Shown: positions 25,597-35,115 of the stretch, one piece after another | How positions within the stretch are numbered: position 1 is the first letter of the stretch | How the letters are laid out: each line of letters begins with the position of its first letter | Source of the DNA: Scytonematopsis contorta HA4267-MV1 | GTDB lineage: Bacteria > Cyanobacteriota > Cyanobacteriia > Cyanobacteriales > Nostocaceae | Reading direction: 5' to 3' | Assembly (NCBI GenBank): GCA_019359035.1 | Contig: JAHHIC010000079.1 | Coordinates: 1-64,000, forward strand | Length of the DNA: 64,000 nucleotides | The notes under the pieces: model-generated | What the model saw: the letters and a program-made list of their open reading frames with translations, nothing else | Told to the model about the DNA's origin: nothing | The model's database searches: none | Position numbers and translations under genes: made by a program

Positions 25597-26334
25597 ATGA
25601 ATCTTAACGCATCTGTAGCTTTAGTAACTGGCGCCAATCGTGGAATCGGTAAAGCATTTGTTGAAGCATTACATCAAGCAGGTGTAAAACGTATTTATGC
25701 AACCGCACGTAATCTAAAAGCATTACAAGATGTAGTAGCCATCGCTCCGGAAAAAATTATTCCTATTGTGTTAGATGTTACCAATCCCGACCAAATCGCC
25801 CAAGTCTCACAGCAAACCCCAGATGTCAACTTACTTATCAACAACGCAGGTGTTTTAGGTAGTGGTGGATTTTTCGCCGAAAATAGCTTAGAAACCGCTC
25901 AATGGGAAATGTCCACAAATTATTTTGGCACATTGTACATGATTCGGACTTTTGCCCCAATTCTCAAGCAGAACGAAGGAGGTGCAATTATTAACCTGCT
26001 TTCAATTGCTTCGATTGTGAATGTACCTGTATTTGCATCTTACAGTGCTTCCAAAGCAGCATTACATTCACTGACCCAAGGTGCGCGCGCAGAACTCGCG
26101 CAACAAGGAACTTTAGTTGTAGGTGTATTCCCTGGTCCTGTAGATACTGCGATGTCAGAAGGTGTTCCTTTAGACAAAGTTCCACCCATTCAAATTGCCC
26201 AAGCAGCATTGCAAGCAGTTGAACAAGGTGACGAAGATGTGTATCCAGACCCCGTATCGCAACAATTTTTTGCAGATATTCATCAAGACCCAAAAGCAGT
26301 AGAAAAACAATTTGCTGGTATGTTACCACAGTAG
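25597..26334 (+). CDS. Short-chain dehydrogenase/reductase (SDR)
   Basis: The 245-residue classical SDR has the cofactor motif TGANRGIG (near residues 14-21), NNAGVLG and the catalytic pattern Ser ... YSASKAA (Tyr149-Lys153 region). PGPVDT follows, the usual loop after the active site. A strong AGGAGA lies 6-7 bases from the ATG. It is divergent from the LysR gene and followed by a repeat copy and a peroxiredoxin-like gene. LysR/SDR/thiol-peroxidase sets are typical of responses to oxidants or reactive carbonyls; the substrate cannot be told from the sequence. Confidence 0.88.
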   Translation: MNLNASVALVTGANRGIGKAFVEALHQAGVKRIYATARNLKALQDVVAIAPEKIIPIVLDVTNPDQIAQVSQQTPDVNLLINNAGVLGSGGFFAENSLETAQWEMSTNYFGTLYMIRTFAPILKQNEGGAIINLLSIASIVNVPVFASYSASKAALHSLTQGARAELAQQGTLVVGVFPGPVDTAMSEGVPLDKVPPIQIAQAALQAVEQGDEDVYPDPVSQQFFADIHQDPKAVEKQFAGMLPQ

Positions 26335-26386
26335 TTTTACTAGAAACATTAACCCCTTAGAGATGCCCCTAGAGATGTTATCCGGG

Positions 26387-26604
26387 GAAGGCAGAGGGCA
26401 TCCGTGCTGAGGGCAGAAGGAAGGAGTAAGTATATAAGGTAATAAGTAATACCCTCTGTTCAGGATGCCCGGAGCTTTCGGGGGTATAAAACCCCACGGG
26501 ATGCACGGTGTCAACGTTTGCGTTGGGGTCTGTTCGCGAAGCGTGCCGAAGGCATAACCCCATCTGAACGCCTTCAGCATAGATGCCTCCTGCCCTCTGC
26601 CTTC
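26387..26604. repeat. GGCAGAGGG interspersed repeat, copy 3
   Basis: The copy lies between the SDR and peroxiredoxin-like genes. It shares the GGGGTATAAAACCCCACGGG core, has an extra TTCGCGAAGCGTGCCGAAGGC insertion-like stretch, and ends CTGCCCTCTGCCTTC. Confidence 0.85.
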
Positions 26605-26664
26605 GTTCATACATTAACGTCTCTACCAAAAATACAAACCAGCTATACCAATTAGGACAAAATC

Positions 26665-27327
26665 ATGAAGTTACAAACCGTCCTCGATACATTCCGCGTT
26701 GAATTTCTTAATAAAATTCCTGCCGAAAGAGCCACAATTATGCAGCGTGCGACCGATGCATTGGCAAAAGAATTTATCGAAAGAAAAAGTTTAGACGCCG
26801 GAGATATTGCAGCAGATTTTACACTAACAAATGCCATTGGCAAAGCAGTTAATTTGATAGACAAACTTGCGAAAGGAGCAGTAATCCTTACATTCTATCG
26901 AGGTGGTTGGTGTCCTTATTGTAATTTAGAATTACGTGCATATCAACAATTATTATCGCAAATTCAATTCTTAGGTGCTTCCCTAATTGCAGTTTCTCCT
27001 CAAACTCCAGATGCATCTTTAAGTACAGCCGAAAAAAACAATTTGGAATTCGATGTGTTGAGCGATATTGGCTCAAAAGTTGCTCAAGCATACGGGATTG
27101 CTTTTACTTTACCTGATGAATTAAAACAGCTTTACACCGAATCAGGACATGCGTTACCCGATATTAATCGTACAAATGATTGGATTTTACCAGTACCAGC
27201 AACTTTTGTTATTAATCAAAATCAGCAGATTATTCTAGCACATATTGATGTCGATTACCGTAACCGATTAGAACCACAAGAGGCAATTTCGATTCTGCAA
27301 AAACAGCAAATTAGTCGTGTCGCTTAA
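26665..27327 (+). CDS. Peroxiredoxin-like (AhpC/TSA) protein
   Basis: The 220-residue protein has a thioredoxin-fold peroxiredoxin-like domain (about 48-205). The active motif is YRGGWCPYCNLELRAYQ, where two cysteines form a CxxC rather than the TxxC of typical peroxiredoxins. The N-terminal 45 residues are helical (AERATIMQRATDALAKEF). The family reduces peroxides with thiol donors, though this CxxC branch is poorly characterised. It follows the SDR gene in the same direction, separated by a repeat copy, so the two may be co-regulated by the LysR protein. Confidence 0.85.
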   Translation: MKLQTVLDTFRVEFLNKIPAERATIMQRATDALAKEFIERKSLDAGDIAADFTLTNAIGKAVNLIDKLAKGAVILTFYRGGWCPYCNLELRAYQQLLSQIQFLGASLIAVSPQTPDASLSTAEKNNLEFDVLSDIGSKVAQAYGIAFTLPDELKQLYTESGHALPDINRTNDWILPVPATFVINQNQQIILAHIDVDYRNRLEPQEAISILQKQQISRVA

Positions 27328-27343
27328 AGCTAAAAAAATTAGT

Positions 27344-27442
27344 AGTCTGTCACACCTTCTTTGATGGGTAACCTTTTTCTAGGTATTAAATATATATTTG
27401 AATACCTAATTTTCCCACCTATCAAAGATTGTGTGACAGATT
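27344..27442. repeat. 99-bp foldback MITE
   Basis: The outer arms AGTCTGTCACAC and GTGTGACAGATT and inner arms TAGGTATT and AATACCTA make the whole unit an imperfect palindrome. CTTTGAT and ATCAAAG pair between them. It starts 17 bases after the peroxiredoxin stop codon. Confidence 0.7.
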
Positions 27443-27654
27443 CCCAATGGTTTACTCTTGCTTCCATCACCAGAAGAAATGGAATGGCGTTAGCAATTGT
27501 AATTGGTTATTTGGTCCGAGAACACAAAGATTGGTTTCTAAATTTACCTCAACTATTAGCTGATGCTGCGGTACAAAAGCCGGAAGAACTTTTATGGGTG
27601 AATGAAGTTTTGCGTTCCAAAGCACAATCAATATTAAGCGTGCTTACCAATTAG
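27361..27654 (+). CDS. Hypothetical protein or gene remnant (97 aa)
   Basis: The first 27 or so codons lie inside the foldback MITE. The rest (SQWFTLASITRRNGMALAIV ... VNEVLRSKAQSIL) is helical and could be the end of an older gene whose 5' part was lost. I do not recognise the family, and there is no good ribosome binding site. It may not be expressed. Confidence 0.3.
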   Translation: MMGNLFLGIKYIFEYLIFPPIKDCVTDSQWFTLASITRRNGMALAIVIGYLVREHKDWFLNLPQLLADAAVQKPEELLWVNEVLRSKAQSILSVLTN

Positions 27655-27714
27655 CTATTAACAATTTTTGATTAATTCATTCGTAAACCAGTACCAAAGC
27701 TGAATTTATCTGGG

Positions 27715-27909
27715 GAAGGCAGAGGGCATCCGTGCTGAGGGCAGAAGGAAGGAGTAAGTATATAAAGTAACAAGTAATACCCTCTGTTCCGTCTGCCCGG
27801 AGCTTTCGGGGGTATAAAACCCCACCGTCTGCACGGTGTCAACGTTTGCGTTGGGGTCTGAAACCCCATCTGAACGCCTTCTGCCTCCTGCCTCCTGCCC
27901 TCTGCCTTC
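27715..27909. repeat. GGCAGAGGG interspersed repeat, copy 4
   Basis: It has the same orientation and core as copy 3 (GGGGTATAAAACCCCACC, GCGTTGGGGTCTGAAACCCC). It starts GAAGGCAGAGGGCATCCG and ends CCCTCTGCCTTC. Confidence 0.85.
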
Positions 27910-28065
27910 GTTCATCCCGTTGGACAACAACTAGTTGACAAATGTACAATTTGCTTAACCTGTCAGGAATGGGACGCCATACCCTAAGAGCAGAGGAATT
28001 GTTCGAGTTTTTCACCAATGCTTCTATCCTCTGCTAAATGCCTTCCTTGGTCAAAGCAATATATG

Positions 28066-28932
28066 CTATGGAACTTTTTTCTCCTCAAGTGTTTTCTTGA
28101 CTTCAGCTAATTTGTTAAAACCATCAATGATAGCGCTCTGTGCCTCAAGCAGTTTCATCGAAGCATCCTTAACCTTTTCTGTTGCTTCAATAGCAAGTTT
28201 TTGCGCCTCTTCCGTTAATTTTTTACGGTCACAAGCATTGTTGGTCGCGTCTTCCAACTTTTTGATTGCTTCTTCAACTTTTGCTCTGGCAGCATCTAAA
28301 TCTTTCTCTGCCGCTTGTGCCTTTTCTTTACCCAGATTCAGTTTATCCTGAGCTTCTTTGACTTTTTTCTGTAATTGCGTCTTGTCTGCTTCAGGTAGTT
28401 GAGAGTTTTTAATACGGTTGAGAGTGTTGGTTGCATCTGTTTGTAAAGTATCTGCTGCAATTATTGCAGCATTAGCCTTCTTCTGTATATCCCCTATGTT
28501 ATTGGTGACTTGCTTAAGAATCTTTATCGCATCTTCAATCTTAGTTATATCATCCTGGGCGAGTACACTCATGCGAACCGCGTCAGTAGTTCTTTGTGCG
28601 GTCGTAGTGCGGCTCGATTCAGACTGGTTCGGCGGGCATACTTCGGGGTCAATCTTTATTTCAGTCAAGAGTTTTTCTACCGCAGCGCTTTGGGATTGCA
28701 AGTCGTCTGAGAGCTTTTGTGTTGCAGTGCGGTCGGTCTCCAGTTGAACCAGTATCTCTTCGAGCGCAACATTTTGTATTAGGTTCGGGGTGTTTAAGAC
28801 TGGGGATGTTTCTTGCCTTAGTACCTGAGCATACGCACCCGGAGACTCGCCAAGAAGTAGACCAAATAACAGCATTAATGCAGCCAGCCTGCGAGCCGAC
28901 ACTAACTGACGACGATTGTTTAAGTCAACCAT
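28066..28932 (-). CDS. Secreted coiled-coil protein of unknown function
   Basis: The 288-residue protein has a clear signal peptide: a basic start (NNRRQLVSARR), a hydrophobic core (LAALMLLFGLLLG) and a cleavage site after AYA (about residue 35). The rest is almost wholly helical, with long Lys/Glu/Ala heptads (KAQAAEKDLDAARAKVEEAI) that predict a coiled coil. Two cysteines (CPPN and NACDRKK) could form a disulfide. AGGAGA precedes the ATG by 6 bases. I recognise no family; a periplasmic structural or envelope role is only a guess. Neighbouring repeats give no functional clue. Confidence 0.7.
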   Translation of the reverse strand: MVDLNNRRQLVSARRLAALMLLFGLLLGESPGAYAQVLRQETSPVLNTPNLIQNVALEEILVQLETDRTATQKLSDDLQSQSAAVEKLLTEIKIDPEVCPPNQSESSRTTTAQRTTDAVRMSVLAQDDITKIEDAIKILKQVTNNIGDIQKKANAAIIAADTLQTDATNTLNRIKNSQLPEADKTQLQKKVKEAQDKLNLGKEKAQAAEKDLDAARAKVEEAIKKLEDATNNACDRKKLTEEAQKLAIEATEKVKDASMKLLEAQSAIIDGFNKLAEVKKTLEEKKVP

Positions 28933-29685
28933 GATATTCTCCTGTTAAAAGTTATGTTGTACAGTCGTAGTCTGTCTAGAATAACTACTCACTTGGAAGA
29001 CCAAAAAGCGATCGCTTTTTGCTCACTTTTCCAAAAACGGTTTGTTTGCAGGGATTGTGGTTTCAAATTTTACTTGTTTGCGGTTTTAAGCGTTCTTGTT
29101 TGCAGTCCCTTATAACTACGCGACGATTACCCCAATTGTCCTCAAAAATTACCTTGGAATTCATGGTTTTACCTTTAAATCATCGGGACTTTGGAGTTCC
29201 ACGCCCTAATTAATTCAAAATTACTATATTAACGGAAAAATAAGGGTTTTAGCCTTTTGAAGAAGGCATCTATGCTGATGGCATCCGTGCTGAAGGAGCA
29301 AACGTAGGAGGGGATATGCCTTCGGCACGCTTATAGAACAGACAAGGCACGTTTGTAGGGGAAACTTCCCCCACAAAGCTGCCGTCCTAACCGATTGCAA
29401 ACACCGTGCATCCCGTAGGGTTTTATACCCCGTTGGCTCCGGGCAGATAGAGCAGAGGTATTACTTGTTACCTTATTAACTTATTCCTTCCTTCTGCTAA
29501 ATGCTAAATGCCTTCCCCGGATAACCCAAGAAGTAAAGGCTCGGACGTACTTAGTGGGCTAAACTACTAGTTAAAATTTAAATTTGACTATAAAGACAAC
29601 ACTAAAAATATATAAATGCGTGAAAACTAAATTTTAGCTTTCCCTTTACCTTAAATGCCTTTTTTATTGTCAAATCTTACTACTC
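28933..29685. other. Intergenic region with HIP1 palindrome and degenerate repeat
   Basis: This 753-bp stretch holds an AAAAAGCGATCGCTTTTT palindrome around 29000-29020 and three scattered TTGTTTGC motifs (29040-29110). Degenerate repeat copy 5 follows. No gene is supported. Confidence 0.5.
29262..29515. repeat. GGCAGAGGG interspersed repeat, copy 5 (degenerate)
   Basis: The core TTTTATACCCCGTTGGC and CCGATTGCAAACACCGTGCA are retained in the orientation of copy 2. The GGCAGAGGG ends have decayed to GAAGGCATC and AATGCCTTC, and extra sequence is present. Confidence 0.7.
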
Positions 29686-29999
29686 TCAGCCATCTACCTT
29701 ATTTTTGACATTCCCTCTATTTTGTAAATGTTCAAAGTAAGCATTTTCTGCCGCAGTTTGGTCAGCAGCTTTAGTGTATCGTCTAAAATTATTAACAGAT
29801 TTATGCCTGGTTAACGTCATAACATGATAAGGATTCATCCCATCAATTACCAAATTTGTAGCAAACGTATGTCTCAGTTGATGAGCATGAAAATAAAACC
29901 CAATTTTGACTCTAATTTTTTCCACTAATTTACGCACAGTATCGTAACTCATCCGCTCTCCTGCATTACGTCGGGAATGAGATAAAAATAGGGGACTAT
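29686..29999 (-). pseudogene. Tyrosine recombinase C-terminal fragment cut by the transposon
   Basis: About 100 residues remain. The catalytic HAHQLRHTFATNLVIDG (H-x-x-R), the second His in LTRHKSVNNF and the Tyr in FRRYTKAAD are present, while the N-terminal domain and the first catalytic Arg are missing. The frame's first residues (MARSSH) are translated transposon end, not protein. The fragment adjoins the Tn3-family left end at 30000, so the transposon or a later rearrangement truncated it. Confidence 0.75.
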
Positions 30000-30085
30000 G
30001 GCTAGAACGTGCCAAAACGGGTTTATTGTACGCTAAGTAATTTAGCTAAACGTTAAAACCCTTGCTATACAATCGTTTCAGGCAG

Positions 30086-33000
30086 CTAAAAATTGTATTT
30101 TTTTGTTCTCAAAGGGCGCAAATTATCAAGGCTGCTTTCCGATTTCAAATTCCAAACGTAATCACCAGTCAAGTTGATATGCTCCCAACCCATTGGTGAC
30201 AAATGTTGCAAGTAATCATCCGGGATAATCACACCCTGTGACTTCAACCAATTAACTGCATTCTCTAAATACACGGTATTCCAAAGCACAATCGCTGCAA
30301 TAGCCAAATTCAACCCGCTCGCACGCAAAGACTGGTCTTCAAAGGAACGGTCGCGTATTTCTCCCAAACGATGGAAGCAAACAGCCCTAGCTAAGGAATT
30401 TTTTAGTTCCCCTTTGTTAAGTTCGCTTGTAGCTTTACGCCGTAATTGGGGACTTTGCAACCAGTAAAGAGTAAACAAAGTTCTTTCGATTTTTCCTACT
30501 TCCCGCAACGCAAGGGCTAACTTATTTTGACGAGGATATGACGCTAACTTCCGCATCATTAACGAAGCAGTTACGGTTCCTTTTGATATAGAAGTAGCTA
30601 ACCGAAGAATATCATCCCAACAAGTTTGAATCAATTTAACATTAATTTTATCACCTAACAGGGGCGATAAAAGCGAGTTGGTATCAATACCATCTAAAAA
30701 ATGCAACTTTTTAGAGGATAAATCACGCATACGAGGGCAAAAACGAAAACCAAGTATATGAGTTATGCCAAATACATGGTCTGTATGACCATTAGTATCA
30801 GTGAAATGTTCTTCTATTTTTAAGTCAGTTTCGTGGTACATAAAACCATCTAAAACATGAGTTGCATCTCTATCGTTAGCGTAAATAACTTTCGTATGAT
30901 AAGGTCCATACTGGTCAGAGATGTGCGTGTAAAACATAACGCTTCTCGATGTTCCATACTTGGCATTAATTTCTTCATTAAAGCTTTTGGGACCAGCAGC
31001 TTTAAATCTTTGAGCATCACTTGAAGAAGTTTTACCATCACCCCAATAAGTAGCAAATGGTATTTTGGTATGAAAATTAACCAATTCCGCTAAAGCTTTT
31101 GAGTATGTTTCATCACGGATGTACCAGTCAGAAACCCACGCCAGTTTTTCAAAAGTTAAATCAGGTGATGGTGATGCTTCAGCCATCTTTACTAAACCTA
31201 AATTAATCGCGTCAGCTAAAATGGTGCTGAGTAAAATAATTTTATCTGAAGCTAATTCTCCTGTTTGTAGATGAGTAAAATACTTAGTAAAGCCAGTCCA
31301 AGAATCAACTTCAACAAGTAAATCAGTCAGCTTTATTCGTGGTAATAAATTATAAATTCGGTCGCGGAATTGAGTAGCACCGTTACTGTTATCACTAATA
31401 ATTGGGCTAACAACTAATTTCTTATTTTCAATTGTAACACCAGGTAGTCCGTTAGCCGCTATTTTCTTGGAAACGATATCGAATTGTTCAATTAATAATT
31501 TTTGACGCTGTTCAATATAAGTAGTAAAATCAGTTATGATAGCAACTGGTATTTCATTCTTCTCACGCACCTGAAGCCATTGGTCTTGGGGTAAAAGATA
31601 GTCCTCAAAATCTTTATATTGACGGGAGCCAGTAACAGAAATATCTCCCGAACGCAAACAGTCTCGTAATTCGCTTAGGGCACAGATTTCATAATAATGA
31701 CGGTCAATTTTACCATCCTTAAAAACATACTTAGACCATCGTGGTTTAACAAAACTTACTGGTGCATTGTCAGGTATATGACGGCGATTTGTGTTATTTA
31801 ATTCTTTGATTACATTCAAAGCTTCAAGGACGGGTGAAGCTGCATTACTAGCTTTAAACTCAAAGACTGATAATAGTTTTGGTGCGTATCTGCGTAATTG
31901 GGAATAACGGTTATCAAGTAAATCAAAATAATCAAAGTCAACAGGACGGGCTAATTTTTTAGCTTCTTCTACACTTTTGACAAATTTATCCCAGACTAAC
32001 ACAGATTCAATCGCAGTATATGCGTCTTCTTGCCCATTTCTAGCATTAATTAAAGCATCCCCTACCTCAGCATAAAGTCTGACTTTTTCATTGATAGCTT
32101 TTCCATCGTGTTGAAATTTTTTATCCCGCTGATTTTCACTACGATTAAACAATTTAGTCATCATCTTATCGTGCATGGAGATTGCTGTATCAATAAGTAT
32201 GGCAGCCGTTTCTAATAAAAAAGCAACCAAAATAGCATATTTTCTGATATCATCCAATCTCGCAATATGCGCGGGTGTATTTTTCATCCCAACACGAGTT
32301 AATTGTACCAAACGATTATGGTGTACTTTCGTCAAGCATGATTTATCTAAATTTAAATTACGAATAAATTCAAACTTATCGAGTACTTTTAAAAAATTCT
32401 TGGGATTGGCTACTCCTGGTGGTTGACGTAACCAAATTAATTGAGTACGATTTTTCTCCTGATGAAGAACCAGTAAACCATCAAGTTCTTTTTTCTGGGC
32501 AGTTGTTAAATTCTTGGTTAATGATAAATAAAATTTATTTTGAGCGCGTCTCCGTGTCTCCCAACCGAGTCTTTCAACTGTGGATATAGCAGGGATAATT
32601 ATCTTACATCGACGCATCTCTTCAATTAGTGCTTCAACTAAAGCAATCCCCTTGTCTGTACTCCAAGCTAGTTGCATCAACCATTTTGATAATTGTTTGT
32701 AGTGAGACATATGGAAAGATTCATACCCAAAATATAACTGAATTTCTGCTAAATGCTCCCTGCGAGTTGTATCTCGTTGTGCGTATTCCTTGATAACTTT
32801 GGGTTTAACATCTAATTGTAAAGCAATGTAAGACAAGATTGATTTGGGAACTCTTTCTCCCAATTCCCACACCCGACCTGGGAAGCGTAAGTAACATAAT
32901 TGTACTGCGAAACCCAAACGATTATGTACGCGACGACGACTATTTATCACTTTTAAATCGTAGTCGTTTAATGTATAGTAACGAGCAATTAAGAACTCGC

Positions 33001-33115
33001 TAATATCTGAAGGAATTTCAGTAAATCCTATTCGTTGTGATGAAGTTAATAATTCGCGAGTAGCCAAGGTTAAATACCTACTATTTAATTGTATGGAATA
33101 GGGATGGATATGCAT
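30086..33115 (-). CDS. tnpA: Tn3-family transposase TnpA
   Basis: At 1,009 residues it has the standard Tn3 TnpA length. The N-terminal DUF4158-like domain (FTEIPSDISEFLIARYYTLN, then FAVQLCYLRFPGRVWE) leads to the DDE catalytic core at about 690-930. That core includes VLDGFMYHETDLKIEEHFTD and TDTNGHTDHVFGITHILG. The C-terminal part includes ALREVGKIERTLFTLYWLQ and LAIAAIVLWNTVYLENAV. It should carry out replicative transposition using the 38-bp ends. No frameshift was found, so it is probably active. The stop lies 49 bases from the left inverted repeat. Confidence 0.95.
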   Translation of the reverse strand: MHIHPYSIQLNSRYLTLATRELLTSSQRIGFTEIPSDISEFLIARYYTLNDYDLKVINSRRRVHNRLGFAVQLCYLRFPGRVWELGERVPKSILSYIALQLDVKPKVIKEYAQRDTTRREHLAEIQLYFGYESFHMSHYKQLSKWLMQLAWSTDKGIALVEALIEEMRRCKIIIPAISTVERLGWETRRRAQNKFYLSLTKNLTTAQKKELDGLLVLHQEKNRTQLIWLRQPPGVANPKNFLKVLDKFEFIRNLNLDKSCLTKVHHNRLVQLTRVGMKNTPAHIARLDDIRKYAILVAFLLETAAILIDTAISMHDKMMTKLFNRSENQRDKKFQHDGKAINEKVRLYAEVGDALINARNGQEDAYTAIESVLVWDKFVKSVEEAKKLARPVDFDYFDLLDNRYSQLRRYAPKLLSVFEFKASNAASPVLEALNVIKELNNTNRRHIPDNAPVSFVKPRWSKYVFKDGKIDRHYYEICALSELRDCLRSGDISVTGSRQYKDFEDYLLPQDQWLQVREKNEIPVAIITDFTTYIEQRQKLLIEQFDIVSKKIAANGLPGVTIENKKLVVSPIISDNSNGATQFRDRIYNLLPRIKLTDLLVEVDSWTGFTKYFTHLQTGELASDKIILLSTILADAINLGLVKMAEASPSPDLTFEKLAWVSDWYIRDETYSKALAELVNFHTKIPFATYWGDGKTSSSDAQRFKAAGPKSFNEEINAKYGTSRSVMFYTHISDQYGPYHTKVIYANDRDATHVLDGFMYHETDLKIEEHFTDTNGHTDHVFGITHILGFRFCPRMRDLSSKKLHFLDGIDTNSLLSPLLGDKINVKLIQTCWDDILRLATSISKGTVTASLMMRKLASYPRQNKLALALREVGKIERTLFTLYWLQSPQLRRKATSELNKGELKNSLARAVCFHRLGEIRDRSFEDQSLRASGLNLAIAAIVLWNTVYLENAVNWLKSQGVIIPDDYLQHLSPMGWEHINLTGDYVWNLKSESSLDNLRPLRTKKYNF

Positions 33116-33166
33116 TCTTCTGCATAAGTTTCTATAAAAGTGTCCAATTTCTTGTTCTATTTTTTC

Positions 33167-33628
33167 TCAATGAATTTGCTGCTTATATGATTCTCCACAG
33201 TAAGGGCAAAATCTAAATTTCAATGACATTATTGGTTCGTTGCAACTTCCACATCTGTCACGTAAAGTTGTTCCGCAAGCAAAACAGTATTTTGACCGTA
33301 GAGAAGTCCACATTGGGTCGAGTGTCGTACCCGGTACCCAACACCGTGGGCAAAACTTCAGCGCACTTACCACCTCAACAGATGTTTGTTTAGTTACTGC
33401 ATCTAGATATTCCTGAGGTAATTGAAGTGCCGCAGCTAACCCCGATTTCCCTTTTTGGCTAAGCCGAGATGTTGCACCAGATTCAATTTTGCGGATTGTT
33501 TGGACGTGTATTCCAGCTTTGATACTCAACTCTAATTGAGTTAGAGAAAGGGCTTCCCTAATTCTTTGAATGTACCGTCCTAACGTTTCAGACTGGCTTG
33601 GAGCTGCATCCGTAATGGATAGGTTCAT
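33167..33628 (-). CDS. XRE-family helix-turn-helix / double zinc-ribbon regulator
   Basis: Residues about 15-75 form an XRE helix-turn-helix (LGRYIQRIREALSLTQLELS). Residues about 90-150 hold two to three zinc-ribbon pairs (CPRC, CFACG, CGSC, CPYCG). It is encoded 51 bases upstream of tnpA on the same strand and is divergent from the recombinase. It is therefore the likely regulator of tnpA and of the recombinase through the short region between them. Confidence 0.75.
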   Translation of the reverse strand: MNLSITDAAPSQSETLGRYIQRIREALSLTQLELSIKAGIHVQTIRKIESGATSRLSQKGKSGLAAALQLPQEYLDAVTKQTSVEVVSALKFCPRCWVPGTTLDPMWTSLRSKYCFACGTTLRDRCGSCNEPIMSLKFRFCPYCGESYKQQIH

Positions 33629-33711
33629 AAAAGTATTAAATTTTTTAGCACAGTTAAATAATAATTTAATATGTGTATCAAATTTAAAATAATTTAGAAT
33701 TTGGGCTAAAA
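33629..33711. promoter_or_regulatory. Candidate resolution site / divergent promoter region
   Basis: This 83-bp AT-rich gap separates the divergent regulator and recombinase genes. In Tn3-like elements with tyrosine resolvases, the internal resolution site lies next to the recombinase gene. AATTTAATATG and AAATTTAAAATAATTTAG give weak repeated motifs. Confidence 0.4.
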
Positions 33712-34608
33712 ATGACTACTACTTTAGCAGCTTTAGCTACCCAGTTTTTAGAACGGGCTGGGCTTTCATCGTCAACAATTCGTACATACGAGTCAATATT
33801 AATACCTCTTATGAAACAGTACGGTCGTTGGTCTGTGGAGATTATTGACAGGGAAATTTTGGTTCAATACTTAAATGATTTAAAATCAGTAAAATTTAGA
33901 ACTCATCACAAATATCAAGCAGTAATTACCGCATTATTTAATTTTGCTGTAGAACAGGGTTATATAAAGTCTAATCCTTTATCTAGACTAAAGAAACGAA
34001 GACCAGACCCCAGTAAAAACGAGCATAATTCAGATGAGGAAGTTCGTTATCTTAGCGACGAACAATTAAGTATGCTTTACCAAACTGTGAAACAAGATGC
34101 TCGGATGAATGCTTTGGTGCATTTATTACATAGTACTGGTGCAAGAATAGCGGAGATATTAGCTTTGAATTTATCGGATATAGACTTGATAAATCGTAGA
34201 TTTCAGGTCGTAGGCAAACGAAATAAAAAGCGCTGGTGTTTTTACAGTGAAGTAGCTGCAGTTCCGTTAAATCACTACCTTAAATATTATAGACACCCGG
34301 AGTCAGAAGCGCTATTTACTGCACAGCAACCATTTACTTTAAAAGTGTCTCGCCTCTCTTACGCAGCAGCGTATAAATCATTGCTTGAATTAGTTAGTGA
34401 TATCCCGCTTTTAGAGTCTATTCGTTTTCACCAACTTCGCCACTGCTACGGCACGGAGCGAGCGGGAATACTAGAAATTTCAGAATTGAGGGCGCTAATG
34501 GGGCATCAGAACATCCAAACTACTCTACGCTACTCAAAAGTAACTTCCAAGCGTGCAGAGGAAGTTGCACAACAAGCGTTTAAGAAAATCCCTACTTATG
34601 GGCAGTAA
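33712..34608 (+). CDS. Tyrosine recombinase (TnpI-type resolvase)
   Basis: The 298-residue protein has the two-domain layout of tyrosine recombinases: an N-terminal SAM-like domain (about 5-95, LSSSTIRTYESILIPLM) and a catalytic domain (about 110-290). The catalytic residues are Arg in STGARIAEIL, His-x-x-Arg in HQLRHCYGTE, His in MGHQNIQTT and the Tyr nucleophile in LRYSKV. Within a Tn3-family element such an enzyme resolves cointegrates at an internal site (TnpI type). It is convergent toward the right end. No frame damage was found. Confidence 0.85.
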   Translation: MTTTLAALATQFLERAGLSSSTIRTYESILIPLMKQYGRWSVEIIDREILVQYLNDLKSVKFRTHHKYQAVITALFNFAVEQGYIKSNPLSRLKKRRPDPSKNEHNSDEEVRYLSDEQLSMLYQTVKQDARMNALVHLLHSTGARIAEILALNLSDIDLINRRFQVVGKRNKKRWCFYSEVAAVPLNHYLKYYRHPESEALFTAQQPFTLKVSRLSYAAAYKSLLELVSDIPLLESIRFHQLRHCYGTERAGILEISELRALMGHQNIQTTLRYSKVTSKRAEEVAQQAFKKIPTYGQ

Positions 34609-34960
34609 GTGAGTGCTATGGTAGTGTAAAAGTTGTACGGCGTTGCTAGTTTTATATGCTACAGCGTCAAAAGATTAAGAGAATTACTATTTCTCTTGAA
34701 CAGTAAAGTGAGCTATGCTGTGTATCAATTGTCACGGGATAGGTACAGATAAAGATAAGTGAGTCAGAGTTGTTGTGGCGATATGCACTCTTTGAAAAAA
34801 AATGAAGAATGCGGACAAAAGATAAGTAATTCCCAATCAAGTTTCAGATGCCGACTCTGTTATGCTCATCTATATACCTCGGCATTAACCAACACATATA
34901 AAGATAAAGATACCCCACTAAACCTCTTCGACCTACTTTCACATCAACAGGTCTTGGTTA
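34609..34960. other. Non-coding part of the transposon right arm
   Basis: I see no supported gene in this 352-bp stretch. A 74-residue open frame (34759-34983) runs into the tnpA remnant and lacks any family resemblance. It could be a decayed remnant of an older Tn3 copy. Confidence 0.4.
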
Positions 34961-35115
34961 TCCGGTGTGGTTATACCAGATGAATGCTTGCAACATCTAT
35001 CACAAGTAGGGTTGGGAGCATATCAACTTGACAGGTGATTACGTTTGGAATTTGAAATCGGAAAGCAGCCTTGATAATTTGCGCCCTTTGAGAACAAAAA
35101 AAATACAATTCCTAG
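34961..35115 (+). pseudogene. Inverted remnant of the tnpA 3' end
   Basis: In plus orientation the stretch reads GVVIPDECLQHLSQ, then after a one-base insertion WEHINLTGDYVWNLKSESSL and LRPLRTKK. It matches the C-terminus of TnpA (30086-30220) on the opposite strand, ending close to the right inverted repeat. It implies the right end came from another related transposon oriented the other way. Confidence 0.8.

Noticed and set aside
29019-29213. 64-aa open frame near the HIP1 palindrome
   Set aside because: Low-complexity TTGTTTGC-rich translation without gene features.
24273-29515. Possible CRISPR array (regular GGCAGAGGG units)
   Set aside because: Units are about 200 bp, occur in both orientations and have inverted ends; there is no repeat-spacer pattern and no cas genes.
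34759-34983. 74-aa open frame in the transposon right arm
   Set aside because: Its end is out-of-frame tnpA remnant and it has no family signature.
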